Source of the DNA: JAIBJN01 sp963802795
GTDB taxonomy: Bacteria; Actinomycetota; Thermoleophilia; Gaiellales; Gaiellaceae
DNA: 64,000 nt
Assembly (NCBI GenBank): GCA_963802795.1
Contig: CAWDJV010000005.1
Coordinates: 744,001-808,000, forward strand
Direction: 5' to 3'
The position numbers were made by a program, and so were the translations under genes. Below, piece after piece: positions 33,043 to 40,756 of this stretch (within the stretch, counting starts at the first letter, position 1; each line of letters begins with the position of its first letter). The notes beneath the pieces are model-generated. The model did not search any database and was not told the origin of the DNA. It was given only the letters and a program-made list of their open reading frames with translations.

Positions 33043-33144
33043 ATGCACCAACGTCCTTCCCTCCGCCCCCTCGCACCGCTGCTCGGCGTGCTGACGGCCA
33101 TGTGGCTCGGCGCCGCGGGCCTCCTCCTCCAGCACCTCGTCTAG
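33043..33144 (+). CDS. Possible 33-residue membrane peptide
   Basis: An ATG at 33043 encodes a basic, proline-containing start (MHQRPSLRPLAPL) and one hydrophobic helix (GVLTAMWLGAAGLLL), ending QHLV. No good ribosome binding site is seen, so translation is uncertain. It may be a second small product of the XRE-TPR locus. Confidence 0.3.
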   Translation: MHQRPSLRPLAPLLGVLTAMWLGAAGLLLQHLV

Positions 33145-33162
33145 CACACGCACGCTCGCGGC

Positions 33163-33212
33163 GTGACAAGCTCCGCCGAGCGTCCATATACTGACGCTTC
33201 ACTTTCTGAAGC
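33163..33212 (+). promoter_or_regulatory. Promoter and hairpin upstream of sulfurtransferase
   Basis: GTGACA (33163-33168), an 18-bp spacer and TATACT (33187-33192). Just downstream, GCTTCA-CTTTC-TGAAGC (33196-33212) is a perfect 6-bp inverted repeat at the expected transcription start, a possible operator or 5' RNA hairpin. Confidence 0.45.
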
Positions 33213-33234
33213 AACTACCCAGCGGAGGTGCTGC

Positions 33235-34086
33235 ATGGCGGAGAACGGATACGCGAACGCGGTCCTCGTGACGACCGAGTGGCTGGCGGAGCATCTCGGT
33301 GACGAGGATCTCGTCGTCGCCGAGGTCGACGAGGATCCCGACCTCTACGACGAGGGGCACATCCCCGGCGCCCTCAAGCTCCACTGGCGCGACGACCTGC
33401 AGGATCCGGTCGAGCGCGACGTCGTCGACAAGGAGACGTTCGAGCAGCTGCTCGGCGGGCGCGGGATCGGGAACTCGACGGCGGTCGTCCTCTACGGAGA
33501 CAAGAACAACTGGTTCGCCGCCTACGCGTACTGGTACCTCAAGATCTACGGTCACGGCGACGTGCGGATCCTCGACGGCGGCAGGCAGAAGTGGATCGAC
33601 GAGGGCCGCGAGCTCACGACGGACGCCCCCTCTCGCGAAGCGACCTCCTACACCGCGCAGGAACGGGACGAGTCGATCCGTGCCTACCGCGACCAGGTTC
33701 GCGAGTGGCTCGAGCGAGCAAGCGTGGCGCTGGTCGACGTGCGCTCCCCGGGCGAGTTCGCGGGCGATCTCATCGCCCCGCCTGGCTACGAGCAGGAGGG
33801 GGCGCAGCGCGCCGGGCACATCCCGACCGCCGTCTCGATCCCCTGGGCGAGCGCCGTGCGGGACGACGGCACCTTCAAGACGGCCGACGAGCTTCGCGAG
33901 CTCTACACCGGCAAGGGAGTCACGGACGAGCGGCCGGTCACGGCCTACTGCCGGATCGGCGAGCGCAGCGCCCACACGTGGTTCGTCCTCAGGGAGCTCC
34001 TCGGCTACGAGGACGTGCGCAACTACGACGGCTCGTGGACCGAGTGGGGCAACCTCGTCGACGTCCCGATCGAGAAGGGCTCCTGA
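33235..34086 (+). CDS. Thiosulfate/3-mercaptopyruvate sulfurtransferase (double rhodanese)
   Basis: 283 residues from ATG 33235 (GGAGG 6 nt upstream). Two rhodanese domains; the second carries the active-site cysteine C239 in AYCRIGERS, the thiosulfate:cyanide type loop (CRxGx[RS]), rather than the CGSGVTA loop of mercaptopyruvate enzymes. GHIPGALKLHWRDDLQDP and DKNNWFAAYAYWYLKIYGH are typical of actinobacterial SseA/CysA proteins. It moves sulfane sulfur to thiols or cyanide in the cytosol. Confidence 0.92.
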   Translation: MAENGYANAVLVTTEWLAEHLGDEDLVVAEVDEDPDLYDEGHIPGALKLHWRDDLQDPVERDVVDKETFEQLLGGRGIGNSTAVVLYGDKNNWFAAYAYWYLKIYGHGDVRILDGGRQKWIDEGRELTTDAPSREATSYTAQERDESIRAYRDQVREWLERASVALVDVRSPGEFAGDLIAPPGYEQEGAQRAGHIPTAVSIPWASAVRDDGTFKTADELRELYTGKGVTDERPVTAYCRIGERSAHTWFVLRELLGYEDVRNYDGSWTEWGNLVDVPIEKGS

Positions 34087-34102
34087 ACCTCCGCAGGCCC
34101 GA

Positions 34103-34153
34103 CGCGTACCCCCGGCCGGCGCCCCACGCCGATCGATGAGCCGGGGGTACGCG
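34103..34153 (+). promoter_or_regulatory. Perfect 13-bp inverted repeat spanning a start codon
   Basis: CGCGTACCCCCGG (34103-34115) pairs perfectly with CCGGGGGTACGCG (34141-34153). The ATG of the racemase gene (34136) is in the 25-nt loop and codons 3-6 are in the right arm. In mRNA this very stable hairpin would hide the initiation region; as DNA it could be an operator. Confidence 0.6.
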
Positions 34154-35128
34154 CTCGCGGTCGCCGCCGTCGACTACCACACCGCGGGCGAGCCGTTCCG
34201 CATCGTGACCGGAGGCGTCCCGCCGCTCGAGGGAACGTCGGTCCTCGAGAGGCGGCGCTTTGCGGCCGAGCACCTCGATCACGTCCGGCGCCTGCTCGTC
34301 TACGAGCCTCGCGGCCACGCGGACATGTACGGCTGCTTCGTCACGGAGCCGAACGACGAGGGAGCCGATCTCGGCGTGGTCTTCTTTCACAATGCCGGCT
34401 ACTCGACGGCGTGCGGGCACGGAACGATTGCACTCGTCACGTGGGCGCTCGAGACGGGCGTGCTGCCGGTGCGAGGGCCCGAGACCAGGGTCGTGGTGGA
34501 CGTCCCCTCGGGCCGCCTCGAGACCGTCGCCCGGGTCGAGGGCGGCGTCGTGGGCTCGGTCTCCTTCCGGAACGTCCCCGCGTACGTGGAGGCCGAAGGG
34601 CTGCCGGCCGAGGGGCTGCGTGCAGACGTCGCCTTCGGAGGGGCCTTCTACGCCTCGGTCGCCTCGCCGCTCCCGGTTCAGCCTCGGAACGTCCCCGAGC
34701 TGATCGAGCTCGGTCGAGCGGTGAAGGCCGGGCTCGAGGCGGAGCGGACGTTCGTCCATCCCGAGGAGCCTGAGCTCCGCGATGTGTACGGGGTCATCTT
34801 CTGGGAGCAGGTGGAGCACGGGCCGCCGCTCCGCCAGCGAAACGTCACCGTCTTCGCCGACGGCGAGGTCGACCGCTCGCCGTGTGGAAGCGGCACCTCG
34901 GCGCGGCTCGTGCTCCTCGAACGGGGCGGCCTCCTGGAGCGCGGGGCCGAGCTCCTCCACGAGAGCGTGATCGGGACCGAGTTTCGGGCGCGTGTGGTCG
35001 GGGACGCCGAGGTCGCGGGGCGCCCGGCCGTCGTCACCGAGGTCGAGGGCAGCGCAAGCCGGACGGGTACGCACGAGTTCGTCCTCGACCCCCGCGATGC
35101 CCTCGGCGAGGGTTTCCTCCTCCGCTAG
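34136..35128 (+). CDS. Proline racemase / hydroxyproline epimerase family enzyme
   Basis: 330 residues. Both catalytic cysteines are present: C93 in YSTACGHGT and C250 in DRSPCGSGTSA. Retention of both fits racemases or 4-hydroxyproline 2-epimerases; trans-3-hydroxyproline dehydratases have Thr at the second position. The substrate among proline-type acids is not determined. The gene follows the sulfurtransferase by 49 bp, with a hairpin around its start (34103-34153). Confidence 0.88.
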   Translation: MSRGYALAVAAVDYHTAGEPFRIVTGGVPPLEGTSVLERRRFAAEHLDHVRRLLVYEPRGHADMYGCFVTEPNDEGADLGVVFFHNAGYSTACGHGTIALVTWALETGVLPVRGPETRVVVDVPSGRLETVARVEGGVVGSVSFRNVPAYVEAEGLPAEGLRADVAFGGAFYASVASPLPVQPRNVPELIELGRAVKAGLEAERTFVHPEEPELRDVYGVIFWEQVEHGPPLRQRNVTVFADGEVDRSPCGSGTSARLVLLERGGLLERGAELLHESVIGTEFRARVVGDAEVAGRPAVVTEVEGSASRTGTHEFVLDPRDALGEGFLLR

Positions 35129-35160
35129 CGGCGACCCGAGCCCGTCCTACGCGGCCACGT

Positions 35161-35303
35161 CCGGGGGTCTGACCCCGGGCATGTCCTTCTGGGGACGAAC
35201 TGTGAAGGAGGCGGCCTCGGACCGGCTTCTCGTGCGGCGTACTGTCCACAGCCGTCCAGAGGGGCCACGGTCCCGCGGAGGGAGGTCCCGGTCAGACCCT
35301 GGG
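35161..35303. repeat. Inverted-repeat element with GGGTCTGACC ends
   Basis: CCGGGGGTCTGACCCCGGG (35161-35179) is itself palindromic and recurs inverted at 35286-35303 as CCCGGTCAGACCCTGGG. The roughly 143-bp segment has no gene and fills most of the space between two convergent genes; its right end abuts the stop codon of the DDAH-like gene. Confidence 0.45.
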
Positions 35304-36134
35304 CTACGCGCGCAGGAGCGGCCGCGTCAGGCAGGTCGGGCCGCCGTCGCCGAGGCGCGAGATGTGATCGCCCCGGTAGACCCGGACGTCGACACCGGCG
35401 CGCTCCATGCGCCGGCGGGTCTCGTCGTTCCCCTCGAGCGCCAGCGCGACACGGGGAGCCAGCGCGAGCACGTTCGGGCCCATCGTCGCGAACTCCTCGT
35501 CGGGTGCCTCGACGAGCTCGATCCCGCGTTCCTGGAGCAGCTCCACGAGGCTGACGGGCATGAGCGGGAGGTAGACGACCGCGAGGTCGACGTCGAGCGG
35601 GGAGAGGAGGGACATGAGGTGCATGACCTCCCCGGCGCCGTGATAGTGAGGGAGGTCGAACTCGAGGACCTCGACGCCGGGAAGGAGTGCGGCGAGCGTC
35701 TGGATTCCCGCTGCGTTCGTGCGGTACCCGCGCCCGACGAGCAGCGTGCGCTCGTCGAGCCAGACCGTGTCCCCGCCCTCGGCCAGAGCGGGCGCCTGGA
35801 GCCGGCCGGCGATCGGGACGCCGGCTTCGACGAAGTCGGCCGCCATCGCGTCCGGCTCTCCGCGGCGGCCGTCCTTCCCGGGACGGAGGAGGATCGCCCC
35901 CGATTCGGCGACGATCGCAGGGTCGTAGACGTAGATCGCGTCCGGGTCAGGTCCGTGCGGCGTCTCGGCGACGACGACCTCTGCCCCTCCCTCGGCCAGG
36001 AGTGCCTGGAACGCCTCGTGCTCCTCCGCCATGCGCACCGGATCGGGCTCGGCCCGCCACCCGTAGGCGCGCCAGAGCGCGACGTCCTCGGGCCTGGGCG
36101 GCCTGACGAGGACGCGCTGGAGTTGGGCAATCAT
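35304..36134 (-). CDS. Dimethylarginine dimethylaminohydrolase-like (amidinotransferase fold)
   Basis: 276 residues. The guanidino-modifying fold shows EGGDTVWLDERTLLVG (Glu/Asp substrate contacts), LPHYHGAGEVMHLMSLL (catalytic His region) and the nucleophile C268 near the C-terminus (GGPTCLTRP). DDAH splits methylated arginine to citrulline and amine; arginine deiminase or a related hydrolase cannot be excluded, but the short length favours DDAH. Divergent from selD with 42 bp between starts. Confidence 0.82.
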   Translation of the reverse strand: MIAQLQRVLVRPPRPEDVALWRAYGWRAEPDPVRMAEEHEAFQALLAEGGAEVVVAETPHGPDPDAIYVYDPAIVAESGAILLRPGKDGRRGEPDAMAADFVEAGVPIAGRLQAPALAEGGDTVWLDERTLLVGRGYRTNAAGIQTLAALLPGVEVLEFDLPHYHGAGEVMHLMSLLSPLDVDLAVVYLPLMPVSLVELLQERGIELVEAPDEEFATMGPNVLALAPRVALALEGNDETRRRMERAGVDVRVYRGDHISRLGDGGPTCLTRPLLRA

Positions 36135-36176
36135 GCCCTGACACCCCCAGGCCGGCCCGGCGCTAACCTCCATCGG

Positions 36177-37205
36177 ATGGAGACTACAGCGCGGCTCGCG
36201 GGGCTCGAAGCGGGAGGAGGCTGCGCGGCGAAGTACTCGGCGGCGCGCCTGGAGGAGCTGCTCGCGGGCTTCGCCCCCGGCGCTCCCGAGAACCTGCTCG
36301 TCGGTCTCGATCCCGCCGACGACGCGGCCGTCTACAAGCTGGACGATGAGCGCGCGCTCATCTTCACCACCGACTTCTTCCCGCCCATGGTGGACGACCC
36401 TGCGCTCTTCGGCGCCGTCGCGGCGGCGAACGCGCTGAACGACGTCTTTGCGATGGGCGGCAGGCCGCTCCTCGCGCTCTCGATTGCCGCGTTTCCCGAG
36501 GAGCTCCCGGTCGAGACCGTCCGGTCGATCTTCGACGCCGCGGCGGCCAAGGTGCGCGAGGCCGGCGCGGTGCTCGCCGGCGGGCACACGATCCGCGACG
36601 CGGAGCCGAAGTACGGGCTCGCCGTCGTCGGCATTGCCCACCCGGACCTGCTCTGGCGGAAGTCGGGCGCGCGACCGGGGGACGCCCTCTTCCTGACGAA
36701 GCCGCTCGGCACCGGGCTCGTGCTGACGGGAGTCGCCAGGGGCCTGCTGGGCGAGGCGGAGGCCGCGGAGGCGGGCAGCCTCATGACCGAGCTGAACGAC
36801 CGCGCGGCCGACGCCGTGCGGGGCTTCGAGCCCGGAGCGGTCACGGACGTCACGGGCTTCGGGCTCTTCGGCCACGCCCGCGAGGTCGCCGAGCGAAGCG
36901 GCGTCCGCGTCGTGCTCGACGCAGACGCGCTCCCGGCGCTTCCCGGTGCCCTGGCGGCTGCCGCCGAAGGAGTCCGCACCGGCGGTGATGCGCGCAACCG
37001 GGACTTCGGCGCGCACTCGGTCGACCTCGATGGGATCCCGGAGGATCGCGCCGCGCTCGGCTACGACCCGCAGACTGCCGGCGGCCTGCTCGTCTCCCTC
37101 CCGGCCGAGAAGGGCGCCGTTCTCGAGGCCCACTTCCGTGCCGAAGGCCTCTTCCTGGCGCGGGTCGGGAGTGTCGAGGAGGGAAGCGGAGTCGCGGTCT
37201 CCTGA
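36177..37205 (+). CDS. selD: Selenophosphate synthetase (selenide, water dikinase)
   Basis: 342 residues. The N-terminal GGGCAAKYSAARLEELL has the catalytic Cys (C16, cysteine instead of selenocysteine) and Lys (K19). PurM-like motifs follow: GLDPADDAAVYKL, TTDFFPPMVDD, AANALNDVFAMGG, GGHTIRDAEPKYGLAV and TGFGLFGHA. It makes selenophosphate from selenide and ATP for selenocysteine or selenouridine. No selA, selB, tRNA-Sec or ybbB gene is in the window. Its stop overlaps the ctaA-like start (TGATG). Confidence 0.95.
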   Translation: METTARLAGLEAGGGCAAKYSAARLEELLAGFAPGAPENLLVGLDPADDAAVYKLDDERALIFTTDFFPPMVDDPALFGAVAAANALNDVFAMGGRPLLALSIAAFPEELPVETVRSIFDAAAAKVREAGAVLAGGHTIRDAEPKYGLAVVGIAHPDLLWRKSGARPGDALFLTKPLGTGLVLTGVARGLLGEAEAAEAGSLMTELNDRAADAVRGFEPGAVTDVTGFGLFGHAREVAERSGVRVVLDADALPALPGALAAAAEGVRTGGDARNRDFGAHSVDLDGIPEDRAALGYDPQTAGGLLVSLPAEKGAVLEAHFRAEGLFLARVGSVEEGSGVAVS

Positions 37206-38122
37206 TGGAGGCCGGCGCCCGCATCGGGCGGCTCCGCTCGCTCACAGTCTCCCCGGCGACCTTCGCCTGGATCGCGTACGCCGCCCTCGCCGCCCTCTTC
37301 CTGATCGTGGTCTCGGGCGCGACGGTGCGCCTGACCGGGTCCGGGCTCGGCTGCGAGAACTGGCCGCGCTGCGGTGAGACGTTCCTGCCGCCCAAGGACT
37401 ACCACGCCCTCGTCGAGTTCGGTAACCGCGCCGCCGGCTTCGTCGTCGGGCTGACGACCCTCGCGGCGGCCGGGGCGGCCTTTCGCGTCCCGGGCATGCC
37501 CCGCTGGCTCCTCCTCAGCACGGTCGCGCTCCCGCTCGCGGTGCTGGCCCAGGGGGTCCTGGGCGGCATCACGGTGATCTTCGAGCTGCACCCCCTGATC
37601 GTGATGGGTCACTTCCTGCTCTCCCTCGTCGCGCTCGCGATCGCCGTCGTGGTCGTGCTCGGGGCGCGAGACCTCGTGCGCGACGCGGAGGCCGAGCAGC
37701 CGCTCGGAGCCGCCTGGCTCGCGCTCGCGCTCGTGCCCGCCGCCCTCGCGCTCGTCGTCTCGGGCACGCTGGTGACGGCAGCCGGACCGCACTCGGGCGG
37801 CGAGGAGATCGCGCGCTTCGGGAACGCCGTCGAGGCGGTGCACGTTCACATCGGCGCGACGGCGGTCTTCGGCATCGCGTTTCTCGCCCTCTTCGGGCTC
37901 CTCCTCGTCGAACGGCGGCGGGCCCGCGTCGAGCTCCGTCTTGCGGCCGCCATCCTGGCCCTTCTGCTCGCCCAGATGGCGGTCGGAGAGGTGCAGTGGA
38001 GGGAAGGGCTTCCCTGGGGCCTCGTGCTTTTCCACGTCGCGCTCGCCACGGCCGTCTGGGTCTGCGTCGCAGCGCTGGCCGTCCGCATCGTCCTCAGGCG
38101 GCGCGCGCAGCTTCCAGCATAG
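37205..38122 (+). CDS. ctaA: Haem A synthase (CtaA/COX15)
   Basis: 305 residues with eight predicted helices. LIVVSGATVRLTGSGLGCENWPRC is the first-loop signature with a Cys pair (C-x5-C), and HPLIVMGHFLLSLV, AVHVHIGATAVFG and VLFHVALATAVW supply the haem-ligand histidines in helices. EFGNRAAGF replaces the usual EFxHR, so one His of the first half differs. The enzyme oxidises haem O to haem A for cytochrome aa3 oxidase. Co-translated with selD, a link without an obvious reason. Confidence 0.9.
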   Translation: MEAGARIGRLRSLTVSPATFAWIAYAALAALFLIVVSGATVRLTGSGLGCENWPRCGETFLPPKDYHALVEFGNRAAGFVVGLTTLAAAGAAFRVPGMPRWLLLSTVALPLAVLAQGVLGGITVIFELHPLIVMGHFLLSLVALAIAVVVVLGARDLVRDAEAEQPLGAAWLALALVPAALALVVSGTLVTAAGPHSGGEEIARFGNAVEAVHVHIGATAVFGIAFLALFGLLLVERRRARVELRLAAAILALLLAQMAVGEVQWREGLPWGLVLFHVALATAVWVCVAALAVRIVLRRRAQLPA

Positions 38123-38131
38123 ACTGGCCGG

Positions 38132-39016
38132 GTGGCAGGGCATCTCCGCATCGACCACCGGCCCAGCCTCCGCCGCCCCGTCTTGATCGCCGCGTTCCGG
38201 GGGTGGAACGACGGGGCCCAGGGCGCCTCGCTCGCCACGAGCTTCCTCGCCCAGAGCTGGGAAGCGCAGCGCTTCGCGGATCTCGACCCCGAGGAGTTCT
38301 ACGACTTCCAGGCCGTGCGTCCGCACGTCCGCCTGGAGGAGGGTCTGACGCGCCACATCGACTGGCCGGAGAACGTCTTCTACGAGGCGTCGATCCCCGG
38401 CATCGAGCGCGATGCGGTGCTCCTGCTCGGGGTGGAGCCGAACACGCGCTGGCGCGCTTTCTCAGGGGAGGTCGCCTCGCTCGCCAAAGACGTCGGCGTG
38501 GAGCTCGTCGTGACGCTCGGGGCGCTGCTGGCCGACGTTCCGCACACGCGGCCGGCGCCGGTCACGGGCTCGGCGTCGGATCCCGAGCTCGTCCGGGAGC
38601 TCGGGCTCGCCTCGTCGCGATACGAGGGCCCGACGGGAATCGTGGGCGTCCTCCACGACGCCTGCCGCAGCACGGGCCTGCCCTCGGCGAGCCTCTGGGC
38701 GGCCGTTCCCCACTACGTCTCGCTCGCCGCCAGCCCCAAGGCGGCGCTCGCGCTCTGCGAGCGTCTCGGCGCGCTGCTCGGCGTTTCTCTCCCCCTCGAC
38801 GACCTCGAGCGGGCCGCCGCCGCGTACGAGCTCCAGGTCAGCGCTGCGGTGGCTCAGGACGAGGAGACCCAGGAGTACGTGCAGGAGCTCGAGACGCGTC
38901 GCGACGCGCTCGGGGACGAGCTCGACGTGCCCTCTGGAGACTCGCTCGCGGCCGAGCTCACGCGCTTCCTCAAGGAGCACGAAGAGCGCACCCGCCGCGA
39001 GGGCGAGGACAGCTAA
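38132..39016 (+). CDS. PAC2 family protein
   Basis: 294 residues from GTG 38132. FRGWNDGAQGASLATSFL near the start and the ADVPHTRPAPVTGSAS region are characteristic of the PAC2 (proteasome assembly chaperone) family found in actinobacteria and archaea. The C-terminal third is charged and helical (DEETQEYVQELETRRDALG). The bacterial function is not settled; in actinobacteria it is often near proteasome genes, which are not visible here. Confidence 0.88.
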   Translation: MAGHLRIDHRPSLRRPVLIAAFRGWNDGAQGASLATSFLAQSWEAQRFADLDPEEFYDFQAVRPHVRLEEGLTRHIDWPENVFYEASIPGIERDAVLLLGVEPNTRWRAFSGEVASLAKDVGVELVVTLGALLADVPHTRPAPVTGSASDPELVRELGLASSRYEGPTGIVGVLHDACRSTGLPSASLWAAVPHYVSLAASPKAALALCERLGALLGVSLPLDDLERAAAAYELQVSAAVAQDEETQEYVQELETRRDALGDELDVPSGDSLAAELTRFLKEHEERTRREGEDS

Positions 39017-39081
39017 GTGCCCCCATCAGGCTTGGTGCTCACGACGCAGAAGCGGGGCAGCATTACCTGAAGGGGCACTAG
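39016..39081. repeat. Short inverted-repeat element, second copy of the 51-bp repeat
   Basis: 39031-39081 matches 21640-21690 at 48 of 51 positions in the same orientation. AGTGCCCC-ATCAGG (39016-39030) and CCTGAAGGGGCACT (39066-39079) form a nearly perfect inverted repeat around it. The left end overlaps the TAA of the PAC2 gene and the right CTA supplies the TAG stop of the convergent DipZ-like gene. Confidence 0.65.
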
Positions 39082-40719
39082 CCGAACGTGAAGGCGTAGG
39101 CCTCCGTGCCGGGTGAGAGGCGGAGGTCGAGGACGTGGTCGCGCCTCTCTCCCGGGATGCGCGCGAGCGTGTAGACGTCGTCCTGAGTCACCTGCACCGT
39201 TCCGACCGAGGTGCCGTCGAGCTCGACCTCGACGGTCTCCCACTCGCCGGCGGTGCCGAGCACGAGGAAGACGTCGCCCGCGTGGAACGCCAGCCGGAGC
39301 CGTGCGTCCTCGCCGGCGACGATCCGCTCGCCCTCGACGGTCCAGCGGCCGCCGTAGGCGACGCCGTGCAAGGGAACGTACTGCGGGATCGCGTACGACG
39401 CTTCGACGTCCGGCCGGAGCCGCGAGCCGACGAAGCGGTCGAGCCGGTGGTAGCCGAGATAGGTCTCGGGAGTCTGCTCCCCGGAGGGCGTGGAGTCCTC
39501 GATCTCCGCGGAGACGAGCTCTTCCGGGCCGTCCTCGGCGAGCAGGAGCCGGATCACCCGCTCGCTCTCCTCGTAGTCGCCCTCCCCGAAGTGCGCGTAG
39601 CGGATGCGACCGCGCCGGTCGACGAAGTACTTGGCGGGCCAGTAGCGGTTCGACCAGGCCTTCCACGTCCCGTAGTCGTTGTCGAGGGCGACCGGGTACT
39701 CGATCCCGTGGTCGCGGACGGCGCGCCGCACGTTGTCGGGCTCGCGCTCGAACGCGAACTCGGGCGTGTGGACGCCGACGATCACGAGGCCGTCGTCCCG
39801 GTACGCGTCGTACCAGGCCGTCACGTGCGGCAGGGTGCGGAGGCAGTTGATGCACGAGTAGGTCCAGAAGTCGAGGACGACGACCTTCCCGCGCAGCTCC
39901 TGCATCGTCAGCGGGGCAGAGTTGATCCATTCTTCGAGCGCCTGGAACTCCGGCGCGACGCCGAAGTCGTCCAGCCGCTCCTCTTCGGCGAGGCCGGGCC
40001 CGCCGACGAGGGCCTCGAGCTCTCCATCGGCAGCCGCGCTCTCCTCGAGAGCCTGGAGGGCGCGCGTGTACTCGGGGACGCGGGTCTGGAGCTTCTTGTC
40101 GACCCCGAGCGCCATGAGGAGGGCGACCGCGAGGACACACACGCCGAGCGCGCGGCGCACGGCCGGAGCGTGGGCGCGGACGGCCCCGAGTCGCAGGCCG
40201 CGCCGGGCGGCGACGGCGACCCCGAGGAGCACGACGCCGGCGCCGAGGCCGTAGGCGAGCGTGATCAGGAAGGCGTCCACGGTGAGGCTCTGCGTCGCCG
40301 CCACGGTCGCGACCGCGCCGATGACGGGCCCGGCACACGGTGTGAAGACGAGCCCCAGGCTGACGCCGAGCAGGAAGCCGCCGCCCTCGCCGGGCAGCCG
40401 GCGGCGCGCGAGCCGGTGGAACGGGCGCCCGAGGAGCTCGCCGAGACGTGGCCAGACGAGCGAGAGGCCCACCAGGACGACGACGGCGATCGCGAGGTTC
40501 CTCAGCAGGTCCCGCGGGAAGGCGGAGCGAGGAGAGGAGCGCGGCCGCCGTCAGGGTGAAGACGGTAAAGCTGGCGACGAGGCCCGCGACGATCGCGAAG
40601 GGGCGGCGGCTTCCGCCGGTCGCGCCGCCGGCCAGGACGATCGGCAACACGGGCAGGACACACGGCGAGAGCGCCGTGACGATGCCCGCGACGAACGCGA
40701 TGCCGAGAAGCAGCAGCAT
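39078..40719 (-). CDS. DipZ-like CcdA-thioredoxin fusion protein, frameshifted
   Basis: ATG 40719 opens the CcdA membrane half (GIVTALSPCVLPVLPIVLAGG). An extra base in a CCC run near 40517 breaks the frame; the next frame continues LLRNLAIAVVVLVGLSLVWP, FLLGVSLGLVFTPCAGPVIG (second CcdA Cys), then a thioredoxin/TlpA domain with FWTYSCINCLRTLPH (CxxC) and a C-terminal beta domain (about 130 residues). The order CcdA-TlpA-C-terminal domain is that of mycobacterial DipZ. The joined protein is about 547 residues and carries electrons from cytosolic thioredoxin to extracytoplasmic thiols. Confidence 0.85.
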
Positions 40720-40756
40720 CGAGAATCGATGCTAGTGCCTGTTTCTGAACGAAGCC

